DNA of 64,000 bases from Gracilaria caudata (lineage: Eukaryota > Rhodophyta > Florideophyceae > Gracilariales > Gracilariaceae): contig JASCIV010000017.1 in assembly GCA_030374735.1 (NCBI GenBank), positions 1 to 64,000 of the forward strand, in the 5' to 3' direction. Each line of letters begins with the position of its first letter. Position 1 is the stretch's first letter. Under the pieces are notes generated by a model. That model saw nothing but the letters and a program-made list of their open reading frames with translations. It was not told the origin of the DNA and did no database searches. The position numbers and the translations under genes were made by a program. Below are positions 1 through 8,343 of this stretch, one piece after another.

Positions 1-161
1 GTTTCGGACTAATCCGAAACTGTTTTGAAACTTTATCCGAAACGAAGTTCATTTCGGATTTTTCGGATTGATCCGAAACGAAAGAGGCCTGATTGGGGCA
101 AGCCAGGAAGAGCTATTTTGGACGCGCTGTCTACAATGCAGTAGTCAAGATGTTCAGTTGT
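1..161. repeat. Cluster of TCCGAAAC half-sites at the left window edge
   Basis: The first 85 bases hold six copies of TCCGAAA or its complement. The first two copies form an inverted repeat (GTTTCGGA, four-base spacer, TCCGAAAC, positions 1-20). This looks like the end of an inverted-repeat-rich element cut by the window edge. No gene is visible up to the stop of the next gene. Confidence 0.4.
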
Positions 162-1667
162 TCAATCCGTGCCATAATAGCGTTTGGCAAAGTCCCCGGC
201 GCCGGGGAATACCTTGCCGTTGTCATCCAGCCCTTCATCAATGGCCGACACCACTACCCTAACCTTACTGAACCTCTCGCAAATACGATGCACCGCCTGC
301 GGCGCGACGATCAAACTGAGCACAACGATGTGATCCTCCCGACAGCCCACCTCCGCGCTGATGAGGCGAGAAATGGCGGCCTCACACATTCTGCCGTCGT
401 TCAGCACGGGCGCCAGCAGCAGCACGTAGCGATCGGCCAGTCCGTGCGGCAAGTACTCGTACCTGACCTCCAGCTGCTCGCTGTTGCAGAGCTCCCGGGA
501 GCACTGCGAGTTGGCGCCAGGGGCACCAATGAGCATTTTGCCGATGCGCACAGTGTGACACACCGCTCGCAGGCTGCTCTCCATGGTCTCGCCGCTGGGC
601 ATGAGACTGACGCCAGCTAGCCCAGCCACGAAGCCGACACCCAGGAAGCGGCCGCCCGAAGGCGTGGTGACGCTCTTGCGCTTGAACGGCAGCAGGCCGA
701 GCCCCTCCTCAATGACCAGGCGCATGAGGCGGTTAGAGTAGAACACAATGTCGTGACGACTGGCGTCGGCGCTGCGAATGATGGTGTGCAGCCCGCGACA
801 TTGGTAGCTGTCAGCCATAACCACCAGATTAGAGTACACCTTTCGCAGGTCGGTCTGCTGGATCTTGAGAGCAATGTGCTTGATGATCAGGTCAATGGCG
901 ACCAGGTTTTCCGCGCCGCGCGGCACGACGATGTCGGAGTAGCGCTTGGTGGGCAGGATGAAGCGCTCGAACGCCGGCTTGACAAAAGTGGTATACTGCT
1001 TGAGTACGGACTGTACGGATCGAGAGCGCGCCTGCGTGTCGCGCACAATGCGACGCGCCAGGCAGATGTCGGCGTCCTCATCGACGAAGATCTTCATGTG
1101 CATCATTTGGCGGATGCGCGGGTCGTAGAAGGACAGAATACCCTCCACAATGATGACGTCGGCGACGTCGAGCTCCGTGCAGTGGTCTTGCGCGCGTTTA
1201 TGACGCGCAAAGTCGTACATGGGCACGGACACGGGCACGCGGCGCTGCATAGTACGCAGCGTATCTAACAGAGCGTCGAAGTCGAACGCGTTGGGATGGT
1301 CGAAGTTATAGCTGGCGGCGTCGGTGCCGTCGGGCAGCCCATGATAGAACCAGTCCAGCGACACGAGCACGCAGCGTTGGTCCCCAAGCCCATCGATGAT
1401 CTTCTCGCACACGGTGGTCTTGCCGCTGGCCGAAGCGCCAGTGACGCCGATGATAAACGGGCCGACTTCCTGCGGCATGGCGCCATCGGCAGCAGCGCGC
1501 GCGCTGCGCGGCGCCGGCGGCGTGTGGTGCTGTCGGCCGGACGTGAACACTGCGCGCGGCGTAGCGCAGTCAGCAGTCGCTGCGGAGGGCGTAGGCGCGC
1601 CCATCTCGCGCGTCGCCTCTCTCGGCTCTCGACGTCGCTCGCGCCCCATGATGTTGCGTGGATACAT
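162..1667 (-). CDS. Uridine kinase / uracil phosphoribosyltransferase-like protein (UKL type)
   Basis: Pyrimidine salvage protein of about 501 aa that should phosphorylate uridine or cytidine. The N-terminal P-loop kinase domain carries GVTGASASGKTT at about residues 74-85, followed by uridine-kinase motifs (SLDWFYHGL, NFDHPNAFDFD, IVEGILSF). The C-terminal half is UPRT-like, with SLMPSGETMESS, LLLAPVLNDGRM and VVVSAIDEGLDDNGK and the ending GDFAKRYYGTD. This two-domain layout is that of plant UKL proteins, in which UPRT activity is often doubtful. The open frame continues upstream but only to a GTG at 1742, so I chose the first ATG at 1667; ATGs at 1649 and 1604 are alternatives. The 70-residue arginine- and alanine-rich lead could be an organelle presequence. 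It is divergent from the phytol-kinase-like gene across about 170 bp, which should hold a shared promoter. Confidence 0.9.
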   Translation of the reverse strand: MYPRNIMGRERRREPREATREMGAPTPSAATADCATPRAVFTSGRQHHTPPAPRSARAAADGAMPQEVGPFIIGVTGASASGKTTVCEKIIDGLGDQRCVLVSLDWFYHGLPDGTDAASYNFDHPNAFDFDALLDTLRTMQRRVPVSVPMYDFARHKRAQDHCTELDVADVIIVEGILSFYDPRIRQMMHMKIFVDEDADICLARRIVRDTQARSRSVQSVLKQYTTFVKPAFERFILPTKRYSDIVVPRGAENLVAIDLIIKHIALKIQQTDLRKVYSNLVVMADSYQCRGLHTIIRSADASRHDIVFYSNRLMRLVIEEGLGLLPFKRKSVTTPSGGRFLGVGFVAGLAGVSLMPSGETMESSLRAVCHTVRIGKMLIGAPGANSQCSRELCNSEQLEVRYEYLPHGLADRYVLLLAPVLNDGRMCEAAISRLISAEVGCREDHIVVLSLIVAPQAVHRICERFSKVRVVVSAIDEGLDDNGKVFPGAGDFAKRYYGTD

Positions 1668-1839
1668 GGCGGCGCGCCGTGCCGCGGCGAGCACCGCCGC
1701 CAGCCACGCACGTGTGCGCGTGCCCACGCAGCTCTCACTCACTGTGAAGCAAACAAGGCACCTCTCCCCAGGCGCGCAGCTCGACCGTCAGCCATCCAAG
1801 CCTCGGGCCCCGAACACACCTTTCCCTCCCGCCCCAAAC

Positions 1840-2517
1840 ATGCGGCCATTGCTGCGCGCATTGCTGAGTACGGCAGTATCCGCCGCGGGCGCGGCGTTCT
1901 GGACCGCGTTGCTAACGCGGCTACGCCAACGCGGCCATCTGAGCGCGGCCGGCGCGCGAAAGCTCATGCACGTCACCACCGCACCGCTGTTCCTGCTCAC
2001 CGTGCCGCTGTACCCCTCGCACGCGCTGTCGCGTTTCCTCGCCGCCAGCGTGCCGCTATCATATGCGCTCGCCATTGCGCGCGACCCGCGTCGCAACGCG
2101 CTCGTGCGCGCTGTGGCGCGCCAGAAATCGGGCAGCACGGACGCCAACGCCACCGCGTCATACGCGCTGTCGACGGCGCTCGTCACCGTCGTAGGCTGGC
2201 GCTCAAGCGCGGCTACATACGTGGCGGTGGCGGCGCTTTGCTTTGGTGATGGCTTTGCGGGCATGATCGGGTCGTCGTTTTCGTCGCCGCCATTGCCGCA
2301 CTCCCCACACAAGACGGTGGCGGGCACGCTGTCGTGCTTCGTCGCCACGTTGGCATCGTCGGCGGCGCTGTTCCGCTTTGCGCCGCTTCCGAGTCCGTCC
2401 GGCGTGGCGCTGCTGCTGTGCGCGGGGGTGGCGGCCTTCGTGGAGACGCTGCCCATGCAGGACAACCTGTCCGTGCCGCTGTCGGCGTTTCTTGTGGGCA
2501 AGCTTTGTGCATATTAG
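1840..2517 (+). CDS. Phytol/farnesol kinase-like integral membrane protein (VTE5/FOLK family)
   Basis: A 225-residue multi-spanning membrane protein with the signatures of the polyprenol/phytol kinase family: RKLMHVTTAP near residue 40, CFGDGFAGMIG near 140, KTVAGTLSCF near 160, and a final ETLPMQDNLSVPL block. In plants VTE5 uses CTP to phosphorylate phytol released from chlorophyll, feeding tocopherol synthesis; FOLK does the same with farnesol. The sequence cannot separate these substrates. The N-terminus (MRPLLRALLSTAVSAAG) could be a signal anchor or a short transit peptide. The reading frame stays open upstream to 1396 but that part overlaps the divergent kinase gene, so the ATG at 1840 is preferred. 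Confidence 0.8.
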   Translation: MRPLLRALLSTAVSAAGAAFWTALLTRLRQRGHLSAAGARKLMHVTTAPLFLLTVPLYPSHALSRFLAASVPLSYALAIARDPRRNALVRAVARQKSGSTDANATASYALSTALVTVVGWRSSAATYVAVAALCFGDGFAGMIGSSFSSPPLPHSPHKTVAGTLSCFVATLASSAALFRFAPLPSPSGVALLLCAGVAAFVETLPMQDNLSVPLSAFLVGKLCAY

Positions 2518-2536
2518 CTGCGGCTTTGCAAAGCTG

Positions 2537-3073
2537 CTAGTACATGACGTTGCAAAAGTGGTACACGCCGCTGCAATCCAGCACACCCACCTCCGTGTGA
2601 CAGTTGCTGCATGCCACCGGTGTGAACACCTCTTCCTCGTCGGCCACACGCTCGCCGCTTATCTTGAGCCTTTGCGATTGTACGGTCTCGCAGTTGAGCA
2701 CGAACAGAGAGCGGAACTGACCCTCATAGCGCTCGTGCCGTTGACAGCGCACTGACAGCACGGCGAAACAGCACACGCATTGTACGGTCTCTTCACCGCC
2801 GTCGCAGCTATTGTTGTGGCGAAGATGTCGATTCACCCATGCTTCGTCTTCCAGGTCGGCTGCCTCGTCGTGTAGAGCGTCGGCGCCGCCCTGCGCCTTG
2901 AAAGAGTCTCCTGCCTGCTCGTCGTTGCTTTCCGATTCGCCGCTGTCTCGCGCGTCTGCCGCGGACAAAGCGCGTTCGTTTGGAGGGTTGCTCGACTCGC
3001 TGCTTGAGGAGCTTGACGAAGATGAACCGTGCGCATCGGTTGAGCACGACGCGTTGTTGAGAAGCTCGCTCAT
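2537..3073 (-). CDS. E2F-associated phosphoprotein (EAPP)-like zinc protein
   Basis: About 178 residues. The N-terminal part is acidic and serine-rich. Then come AWVNRHLRHNN, a first CxxC pair (VQCVCC), the block CQRHERYEGQFRSLFVLNC, a second CxxC pair (VACSNC) and HTEVGVLD...YHFCNVMY. This order is that of the EAPP family, whose human member binds E2F and affects cell-cycle gene expression; the biochemical role is otherwise poorly known. The open frame extends upstream only to a GTG at 3157. The ATG at 3073 is used, but a short upstream exon is possible because an AG with a pyrimidine tract and CTAAT lies near 3130-3160. It converges on the phytol-kinase-like gene with 19 bp between the stops. 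Confidence 0.75.
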   Translation of the reverse strand: MSELLNNASCSTDAHGSSSSSSSSSESSNPPNERALSAADARDSGESESNDEQAGDSFKAQGGADALHDEAADLEDEAWVNRHLRHNNSCDGGEETVQCVCCFAVLSVRCQRHERYEGQFRSLFVLNCETVQSQRLKISGERVADEEEVFTPVACSNCHTEVGVLDCSGVYHFCNVMY

Positions 3074-3653
3074 CACTTGTAGCGGAGGATAGATACGCAA
3101 CTCTTCGACAAGTTGTTGCGATTGGGCCACTGACTTGCGGCGATGGTAGGGAAGCACCGATTAGATCCGAGATTGTGTGCGTACCGTCGGTACGAAGGTG
3201 GGCCTCTTTTGGAGACAAGGCCAGTGATGGGAAGGCGCGTACACGTTGCACACGCACGTTTCACATATGATATATGATGCATCAGATGTGCTCATGAAGC
3301 GCAAAGCTTCGGATTGCTCTTGTAAAGCTTCAGAGAACGCCATTGCAAATGCAATTTGTGTCAAGTGTGCTGCATCATGCAATGATTGCGTGGCTCGCCC
3401 AAAACCTTTGCAACCACCGTAGAAGCTCACTCAAACTAGTAATTACTTGCGTAGTCACCGCTATACTTGTTACGCATCTAGTCACGCATGGAACGACACC
3501 ATCTCCCACCTTGCACGAAATGTGCTTCAGCAGTGGACTCCCACCTTCAGCAAAGAGCCGTCCGTCTCCGATAGAGCTCGAGTCCGCATATACCACTCAA
3601 AGCACACACGAGCAGAAACACGCTCATAGACAAACCAACACTCTTTGGCTAAC
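3074..3653. other. Divergent intergenic region
   Basis: About 580 bp between the EAPP-like gene and the two-TM protein. Presumed 5' UTRs and promoters. Short open frames occur on both strands but none has recognisable content. Confidence 0.5.
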
Positions 3654-5525
3654 ATGGCCGAAAACGGCGAAATCAATCCTGCCGTGAAGAATGCTAGAGT
3701 TCTAAGATGCGCTCGAGAACTACTCGCAAATCGTACCTTGTACATTTCGGAGCGCTATAAGACGTCGCTTATCACGGCCTCAAGTGCGCTTCAATCCATC
3801 CGAATGATCGACAACCTTCATGACAAGATGGAAAAGAAAATGGCCAAAACAGAGGACGTCAGCCAAATGCAAATCGAATTGGCTCAAGCTCGAGTCTCTT
3901 TGATGAACGCAGTTAGATCATATGACAAGGACCACATTCGCGAAGTTGAGTGTAAGACTGAGCGCCTCACTCTTTCGTACGATCCAGTGTATCTGGAAAC
4001 GGAAGAAGATAGAAGGAACCGATACCATGACCAGAAGAACAGGGAAAATAGACAGAAAGTCACTTGGACAAACAATCCGTCCTCTCGTTTTGTCAGTCTC
4101 ATGAAAGGCGACTTCGAAGGTGTGGAAGTTGTTACCGAAGCTGAACAACGATCTTGTGTTTCAAAGTGCGCCTGGTTGTTTGCCATAATCGGATTGGTCG
4201 TGGCTCTTGGCTTCCTAGTCGCTGAATTCTGGTACGCTCAGGCTAACCCTGCCGTAACCAGCACTGTGATCCGCAATGAGAAGCTTGAGATGCCTGTTAT
4301 TCACCTGTGTTCACAGTTCCCCTTCTTGCCGCTGTTTGACAACCTTACGCAAGAATATGCTGGAAAGGCCTTATTTGGACTTCGAAGTTATACAAACTCG
4401 GAAACTGGAGAAACGATCGCGTATCCGCAGACAAGAGAGCTTGTGTATGAGCCAAGTTTGTTGGGAAACTCTGAGTATTGTTCGCAACGTATGCAGTACA
4501 TCTCCAAGAGCAACATTCTGAAAGCGCTTCATGAGGAAACCGAACCGACGCGAACGTGCTATTCGTGTCTCAGAGTAGGCCAGAAGAAGCCCATATTCCT
4601 CAACGCAGAGCAAGCAAAGTACAGGACGCTCGGAGCAGTTACATTCGAATCAGCGATTTCATACGACATGGAGTATTGTTTCAATCCTTCCAACGTGATA
4701 TCGGGATGGTTGAGGGCAAACCTGAGATCGAGCATAGAAGATCACTGGGAAGGGTTGTTGCGTGAGAAGGTGATAACTGTCATCGACGCGCCTAGTACGG
4801 ACTACATCTTAAACAACGGATTTGATCACCTCAAAGGCGACACATCGGCGCTTGCTGCAGCCCAAGCTGCCGTGTACTGCAACATATACTTTTTCTCAGG
4901 TTTCTTCTTCCCGGTTGAGCCAGACACCGAAGTTCGCTATGGATTCGATTTTTCTCGCACAGATCCATGGGTGCGACTAAGCAACGACGAGAACTTCCTT
5001 GAAACGCAGACGGAGGTTTTCAATCCTTTCGAAGAACAAGTTTCAAATCGCGCCATGGTGTTGGACACGGTGAGAAACGCAAAGAGCGGCAATATCCGTG
5101 AACAGGTGATAGGCGTGAATCTATTCGTGCTTGACTCTGGAAAAGATCGAGCTCCAAGACCGCACGACCTTGTCGGCGCATTGAGGGAAAATCACCGCGA
5201 TGTTCTGTTGCTGACGCGAGAGGACGATGACAAGCAACCAAAACACGTGAGAAAGATGATTGCGGGTCCTCTTAAACAGTTTGTGAGTCTGGGTCGTTTC
5301 GCGCGCTTCAATGTGTCGGTGGATTTTGGCACTTTCGACACTGCTTTGGTATCTCGACGACCGACGACTTCTCTGGCGGAATTCTTGACAGACGTATTTG
5401 AGTACGTGGGTCTGTTCACCGGCATCTGTGCGTACACGCTGATTGTCGGGCCCGCAAGAATGTACCTGAGGGTGTTCAAGCAGAACAAAAGCAACTTGCG
5501 AGAGGCAACGAGCGTTCGGCCGTAG
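3654..5525 (+). CDS. Two-transmembrane protein with DEG/ENaC-like architecture
   Basis: A 623-residue intronless gene. A cytoplasmic-type N-terminal region of about 170 residues with helical, charged stretches leads to a strong membrane segment at about 173-195 (AWLFAIIGLVVALGFLVAEF). A large loop of about 390 residues follows, with scattered cysteines, and then a second membrane segment at about 583-603 (YVGLFTGICAYTLIVG) and a short basic tail. Shortly after TM1 lies MPVIHLCSQFPF, resembling the post-TM1 FPAVTICN motif of acid-sensing/epithelial sodium channels, and TM2 has GLFTG where those channels have GLFLG. No significance can be computed here. The alternative is an alga-specific family with the same topology. 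The ATG at 3654 is the first in frame; three upstream codons begin at TTG. It converges on the WD40 gene. Confidence 0.65.
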   Translation: MAENGEINPAVKNARVLRCARELLANRTLYISERYKTSLITASSALQSIRMIDNLHDKMEKKMAKTEDVSQMQIELAQARVSLMNAVRSYDKDHIREVECKTERLTLSYDPVYLETEEDRRNRYHDQKNRENRQKVTWTNNPSSRFVSLMKGDFEGVEVVTEAEQRSCVSKCAWLFAIIGLVVALGFLVAEFWYAQANPAVTSTVIRNEKLEMPVIHLCSQFPFLPLFDNLTQEYAGKALFGLRSYTNSETGETIAYPQTRELVYEPSLLGNSEYCSQRMQYISKSNILKALHEETEPTRTCYSCLRVGQKKPIFLNAEQAKYRTLGAVTFESAISYDMEYCFNPSNVISGWLRANLRSSIEDHWEGLLREKVITVIDAPSTDYILNNGFDHLKGDTSALAAAQAAVYCNIYFFSGFFFPVEPDTEVRYGFDFSRTDPWVRLSNDENFLETQTEVFNPFEEQVSNRAMVLDTVRNAKSGNIREQVIGVNLFVLDSGKDRAPRPHDLVGALRENHRDVLLLTREDDDKQPKHVRKMIAGPLKQFVSLGRFARFNVSVDFGTFDTALVSRRPTTSLAEFLTDVFEYVGLFTGICAYTLIVGPARMYLRVFKQNKSNLREATSVRP

Positions 5526-5949
5526 TGACAGCGCGGCAGACCTGACGTCTGCGATCATTTTGGTAAGCCTGTTACCTTCTTCGGTTCGTTGCATATGTGG
5601 CATGTAGGGGATGTCCCTCAAAGGGCAAGTGCCTGCGAAGAGTAAAAGTGCTTTTTATGTAGATGTAGAAAGAAATATTGTATCGAAAGCGTAGCCACCA
5701 TATATATAACTTGAAGGATAAACCCATGTCAAAAGTCACGGTTGCCCATCGCCAACAGATTTTGCCAAAAAAAGTGGGCGATCTCGCTAAAGAAAGAAAA
5801 GAAAGAGCAAACTGATTAACGACGTATAGAATCAGCATCACACAACTCCGCAGCTCAATGATATCGCTGAAGCGCTGCGATGCGAGCTCAAAATTGTAGT
5901 AGACCGAAGTAAACCGCGGAGCGAAGCTCACAAAAACGGGACAAGTGCG
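5526..5949. other. Convergent intergenic region
   Basis: AT-rich 3' flanks of two convergent genes. A 119-codon open frame on the minus strand (5572-5931) is hydrophobic and low-complexity and has no supporting features. Confidence 0.4.
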
Positions 5950-7107
5950 TTATGTGCGAGACTTATCTTCGACGGGAAGAGAAGGCGGATCTCCCGACGG
6001 ATAGCGCATATCGTACGTTCGCAGCATACCGTCATCGCAAGCGGTGACGAGATTCGCGCCCGAGTTAACTAAAGCAAATGCATTAACGACGTGATGATGA
6101 GCGCCAAACGTGATGGGTGGTTCCTCCTCCGGCGCAACCCGAGCATCCCACGCCATCACCGTTTGTCCGGCCGCAGAAAACAGCACATCAGCATGATGTG
6201 AGAAGTCCAACTGCACCACAGCATTCTTCCCATGCGTGAACTTTCCCATGGGAAGACGGCGATCCATGTCAAACAGATGCACGGAACCGTCCACAGCAGC
6301 GCTCGCCGATCGCAACGGGCGCGGGGATCCGATGGGCGCAAAACGAACACAGCTGACAGCAGAATGATGCGCATTCATGGACGCAAACACGCCGCACTGC
6401 GACTCCGGTTTGAGCACGGACAAGAGCACAGAGCCGTCCGGCGCGCCAGTGATAGCCACGCGAGACATGTCCTGCAGCGTATCCAGACACGAAATGCCGC
6501 GCGCATGCCACTTGACCGGCGTGGAATGCTCTGTTTCAGCGGACACATCGGCCAGATTGTTAACGTTTCGCGGGTTCCACACGCGCAGCAGCGAGTCGGA
6601 CGCGCCCACCGATACGAGCAGTCGGCCGTGCGCGGTCCATCGCACCGCGGAGATGGCGCCGACGTGCGCGGGCAACGGATACAGCAAGGCGCCCACGACG
6701 TGATCCCACAGATACAGGTGGCCGCACTCGGTGGCCACAGCCAGAACGTGGCCCCTGGGGTGCCAAGCGAGATCAGTCACAGGCGACGACTGCTCCTCAT
6801 CCGGACGGAACGACTCCATGGAGGTGGGATACAGCATGTCCCAGATGTACACAGTGCCGGTCACAGTGGCAAACGCGCACTTGACGCCATCGCTCGCCAC
6901 GGCAATTCGCGACGGCCTCTGCGCCGGCACGTCCAACGAAACCACGCGCTCGCCCGAGTTGGTATCGTGCAAACACAAGCGATCCGCGGCGCGCGAGCAC
7001 GAGAACACGAAGCCGGCATGGCCGGTGCGCACGTCGGACACGGCGGCCGGGAAGGCGCGCAGCGAACTCGCGGCCATCTGCGGCGGCGACTGCTCGTCGC
7101 TCGACAT
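5950..7107 (-). CDS. WD40-repeat protein, AAMP/Sqt1-like
   Basis: A 385-residue protein made of about seven or eight WD40 repeats, with visible blades such as GTVYIWDML, GHLYLWDHV, LLRVWNPRN, GSVHLFDMD, QTVMAWDAR and MLRTYDMRY. The opening (AFPAAV, GHAGFVFSCS) and the block VTDLAWHPRGHVLAVATE resemble AAMP, the counterpart of yeast Sqt1, a chaperone that loads ribosomal protein uL16. This subfamily call is an inference; the WD40 fold is certain. It is divergent from MPDU1, with the promoters in the 311-377 bp between them. Confidence 0.7.
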   Translation of the reverse strand: MSSDEQSPPQMAASSLRAFPAAVSDVRTGHAGFVFSCSRAADRLCLHDTNSGERVVSLDVPAQRPSRIAVASDGVKCAFATVTGTVYIWDMLYPTSMESFRPDEEQSSPVTDLAWHPRGHVLAVATECGHLYLWDHVVGALLYPLPAHVGAISAVRWTAHGRLLVSVGASDSLLRVWNPRNVNNLADVSAETEHSTPVKWHARGISCLDTLQDMSRVAITGAPDGSVLLSVLKPESQCGVFASMNAHHSAVSCVRFAPIGSPRPLRSASAAVDGSVHLFDMDRRLPMGKFTHGKNAVVQLDFSHHADVLFSAAGQTVMAWDARVAPEEEPPITFGAHHHVVNAFALVNSGANLVTACDDGMLRTYDMRYPSGDPPSLPVEDKSRT

Positions 7108-7396
7108 GGCGACGGCGGCTGCTGCGCGGGGGCGCGGCGGCGCCGCGGCTGTGTAGCGGCGTGCGTTTGAGTGATGCGGGATATCTCGCGCTGCTGCACG
7201 TCCGCGGCGCTCATCGCGTGCGAGCTGCGCGACGTGAGTCGTTTTGGCGCCAGAGCCACGGGCTCGCTGCCAGCGCGCTGCGCTGATCGTCGCGCTCGTT
7301 CGTGCGCGCGCCCAATGGCGCCGTCACAAGTGGCGCGTGTGCACGGCGCTCGTGCGTTGTTGCCGCCACGTAACTTCACGCGTCGCCGCCGCAACA

Positions 7397-7402
7397 TATA
7401 AA
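7397..7402 (+). promoter_or_regulatory. TATA box of the MPDU1 gene
   Basis: TATAAA in a GC-rich context. A start site about 30 bp downstream would lie after the ATG at 7419, which argues for translation from the ATG at 7485. Confidence 0.5.
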
Positions 7403-7484
7403 CCCGTATCGCGCACAAATGCCCTCCCGCCCTTCAGAGCGTATCCCAGTCGTCGATCGTAAACCCGCCCCCGCACTTACCGCG

Positions 7485-8279
7485 ATGGAAGGTGTGGAAG
7501 TGGACGCCATGAGCGCGCTCGAGGGCTCGTGGCAGCACGCCGCCACCGCCTTCGTGCACCGCGTGCTTCCGCCCGTGTGTCCGCGCCCCGCCTCCGTCCT
7601 CCGTTTGCCGCTGTTGCTGCTGTCCGACTCCGTCTGTCTTCGCGCCACGCTCTCGCTCGCCATCGGCTTCGCAATCGTGCTCTTCGCCGGTCTCATCAAG
7701 CTGCCGCAGATCGCCACCATCGTGTCCAAGCGTTCTGTCGCCGGTCTCACCGTCACCACCTTTCTCGTCGAGACCTTTGGCTACACCTACAACCTGGCCG
7801 CCCATTTCCGCCAGGACTATCCCTTGTCCACGTACGGTGACTTCTTCGTGCTCATTTTTCAGAACTATGTCATCCTCTATCTGTTCTTCATGTACTCGGC
7901 GGCGCCGGCGAAGGGCGTGCTCATTATTATCGCGTACGCCGCCGCCCTTGCGCTCATGTGCAGTCCGTACTTTCCGCTCCCCATTCTGCAGCTCATGACG
8001 CTTGGAAATGTTATGGTCGTCGTGCTGGGAAGAACGCCCCAGATCTACGCTAACTACGTCAACAAGTCTACTGGCGCCCTCAGCATTTTCACCTGCTGGG
8101 GCATCTTTCTCGGCGCACTTGCCAGAATATTCACCACTCTGCAGGACGTTGACAGTGTCAACATCCTTCTCGGCTATCTCGCGTCTGCCACCCTCAACGG
8201 CACAATAGCCTTTCAAACCATCTACTACAACTACATTGCGAAACCCGCCCCCGAACAAAAGCTCAAAAAGTCCCAGTAG
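7485..8279 (+). CDS. MPDU1: MPDU1-like mannose-P-dolichol utilisation protein (PQ-loop)
   Basis: A 264-residue ER membrane protein with two PQ-loop motifs, LIKLPQIATIV near residue 75 and LGRTPQIYANY near 185. About seven hydrophobic segments are visible, and the C-terminus is lysine-rich (KLKKSQ), as expected for ER retention. MPDU1 is required for using dolichol-phosphate-mannose and -glucose in N-glycan and GPI-anchor assembly. Conserved stretches include SVAGLTVTTFLVETFGYTYN, GDFFVLIFQNYVI and STGALSIFTCWGIFLG. The frame is open from an ATG at 7419, but a TATA box at 7397 makes the ATG at 7485 the likelier start. Confidence 0.9.
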   Translation: MEGVEVDAMSALEGSWQHAATAFVHRVLPPVCPRPASVLRLPLLLLSDSVCLRATLSLAIGFAIVLFAGLIKLPQIATIVSKRSVAGLTVTTFLVETFGYTYNLAAHFRQDYPLSTYGDFFVLIFQNYVILYLFFMYSAAPAKGVLIIIAYAAALALMCSPYFPLPILQLMTLGNVMVVVLGRTPQIYANYVNKSTGALSIFTCWGIFLGALARIFTTLQDVDSVNILLGYLASATLNGTIAFQTIYYNYIAKPAPEQKLKKSQ

Positions 8280-8343
8280 AAGCTGTAGCTTTTTACATTA
8301 TTCTTACTAAACAACTTCGCTGCTTCAAAACCCCTCTCGCGCT

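Noticed and set aside
1396..1839. Upstream extension of the phytol-kinase-like frame
   Set aside because: It overlaps the divergent uridine kinase gene and its translation is compositionally biased; the family start fits the ATG at 1840.
5572..5931. 119-codon minus-strand frame between two convergent genes
   Set aside because: AT-rich 3' flank with hydrophobic low-complexity translation and no motif.
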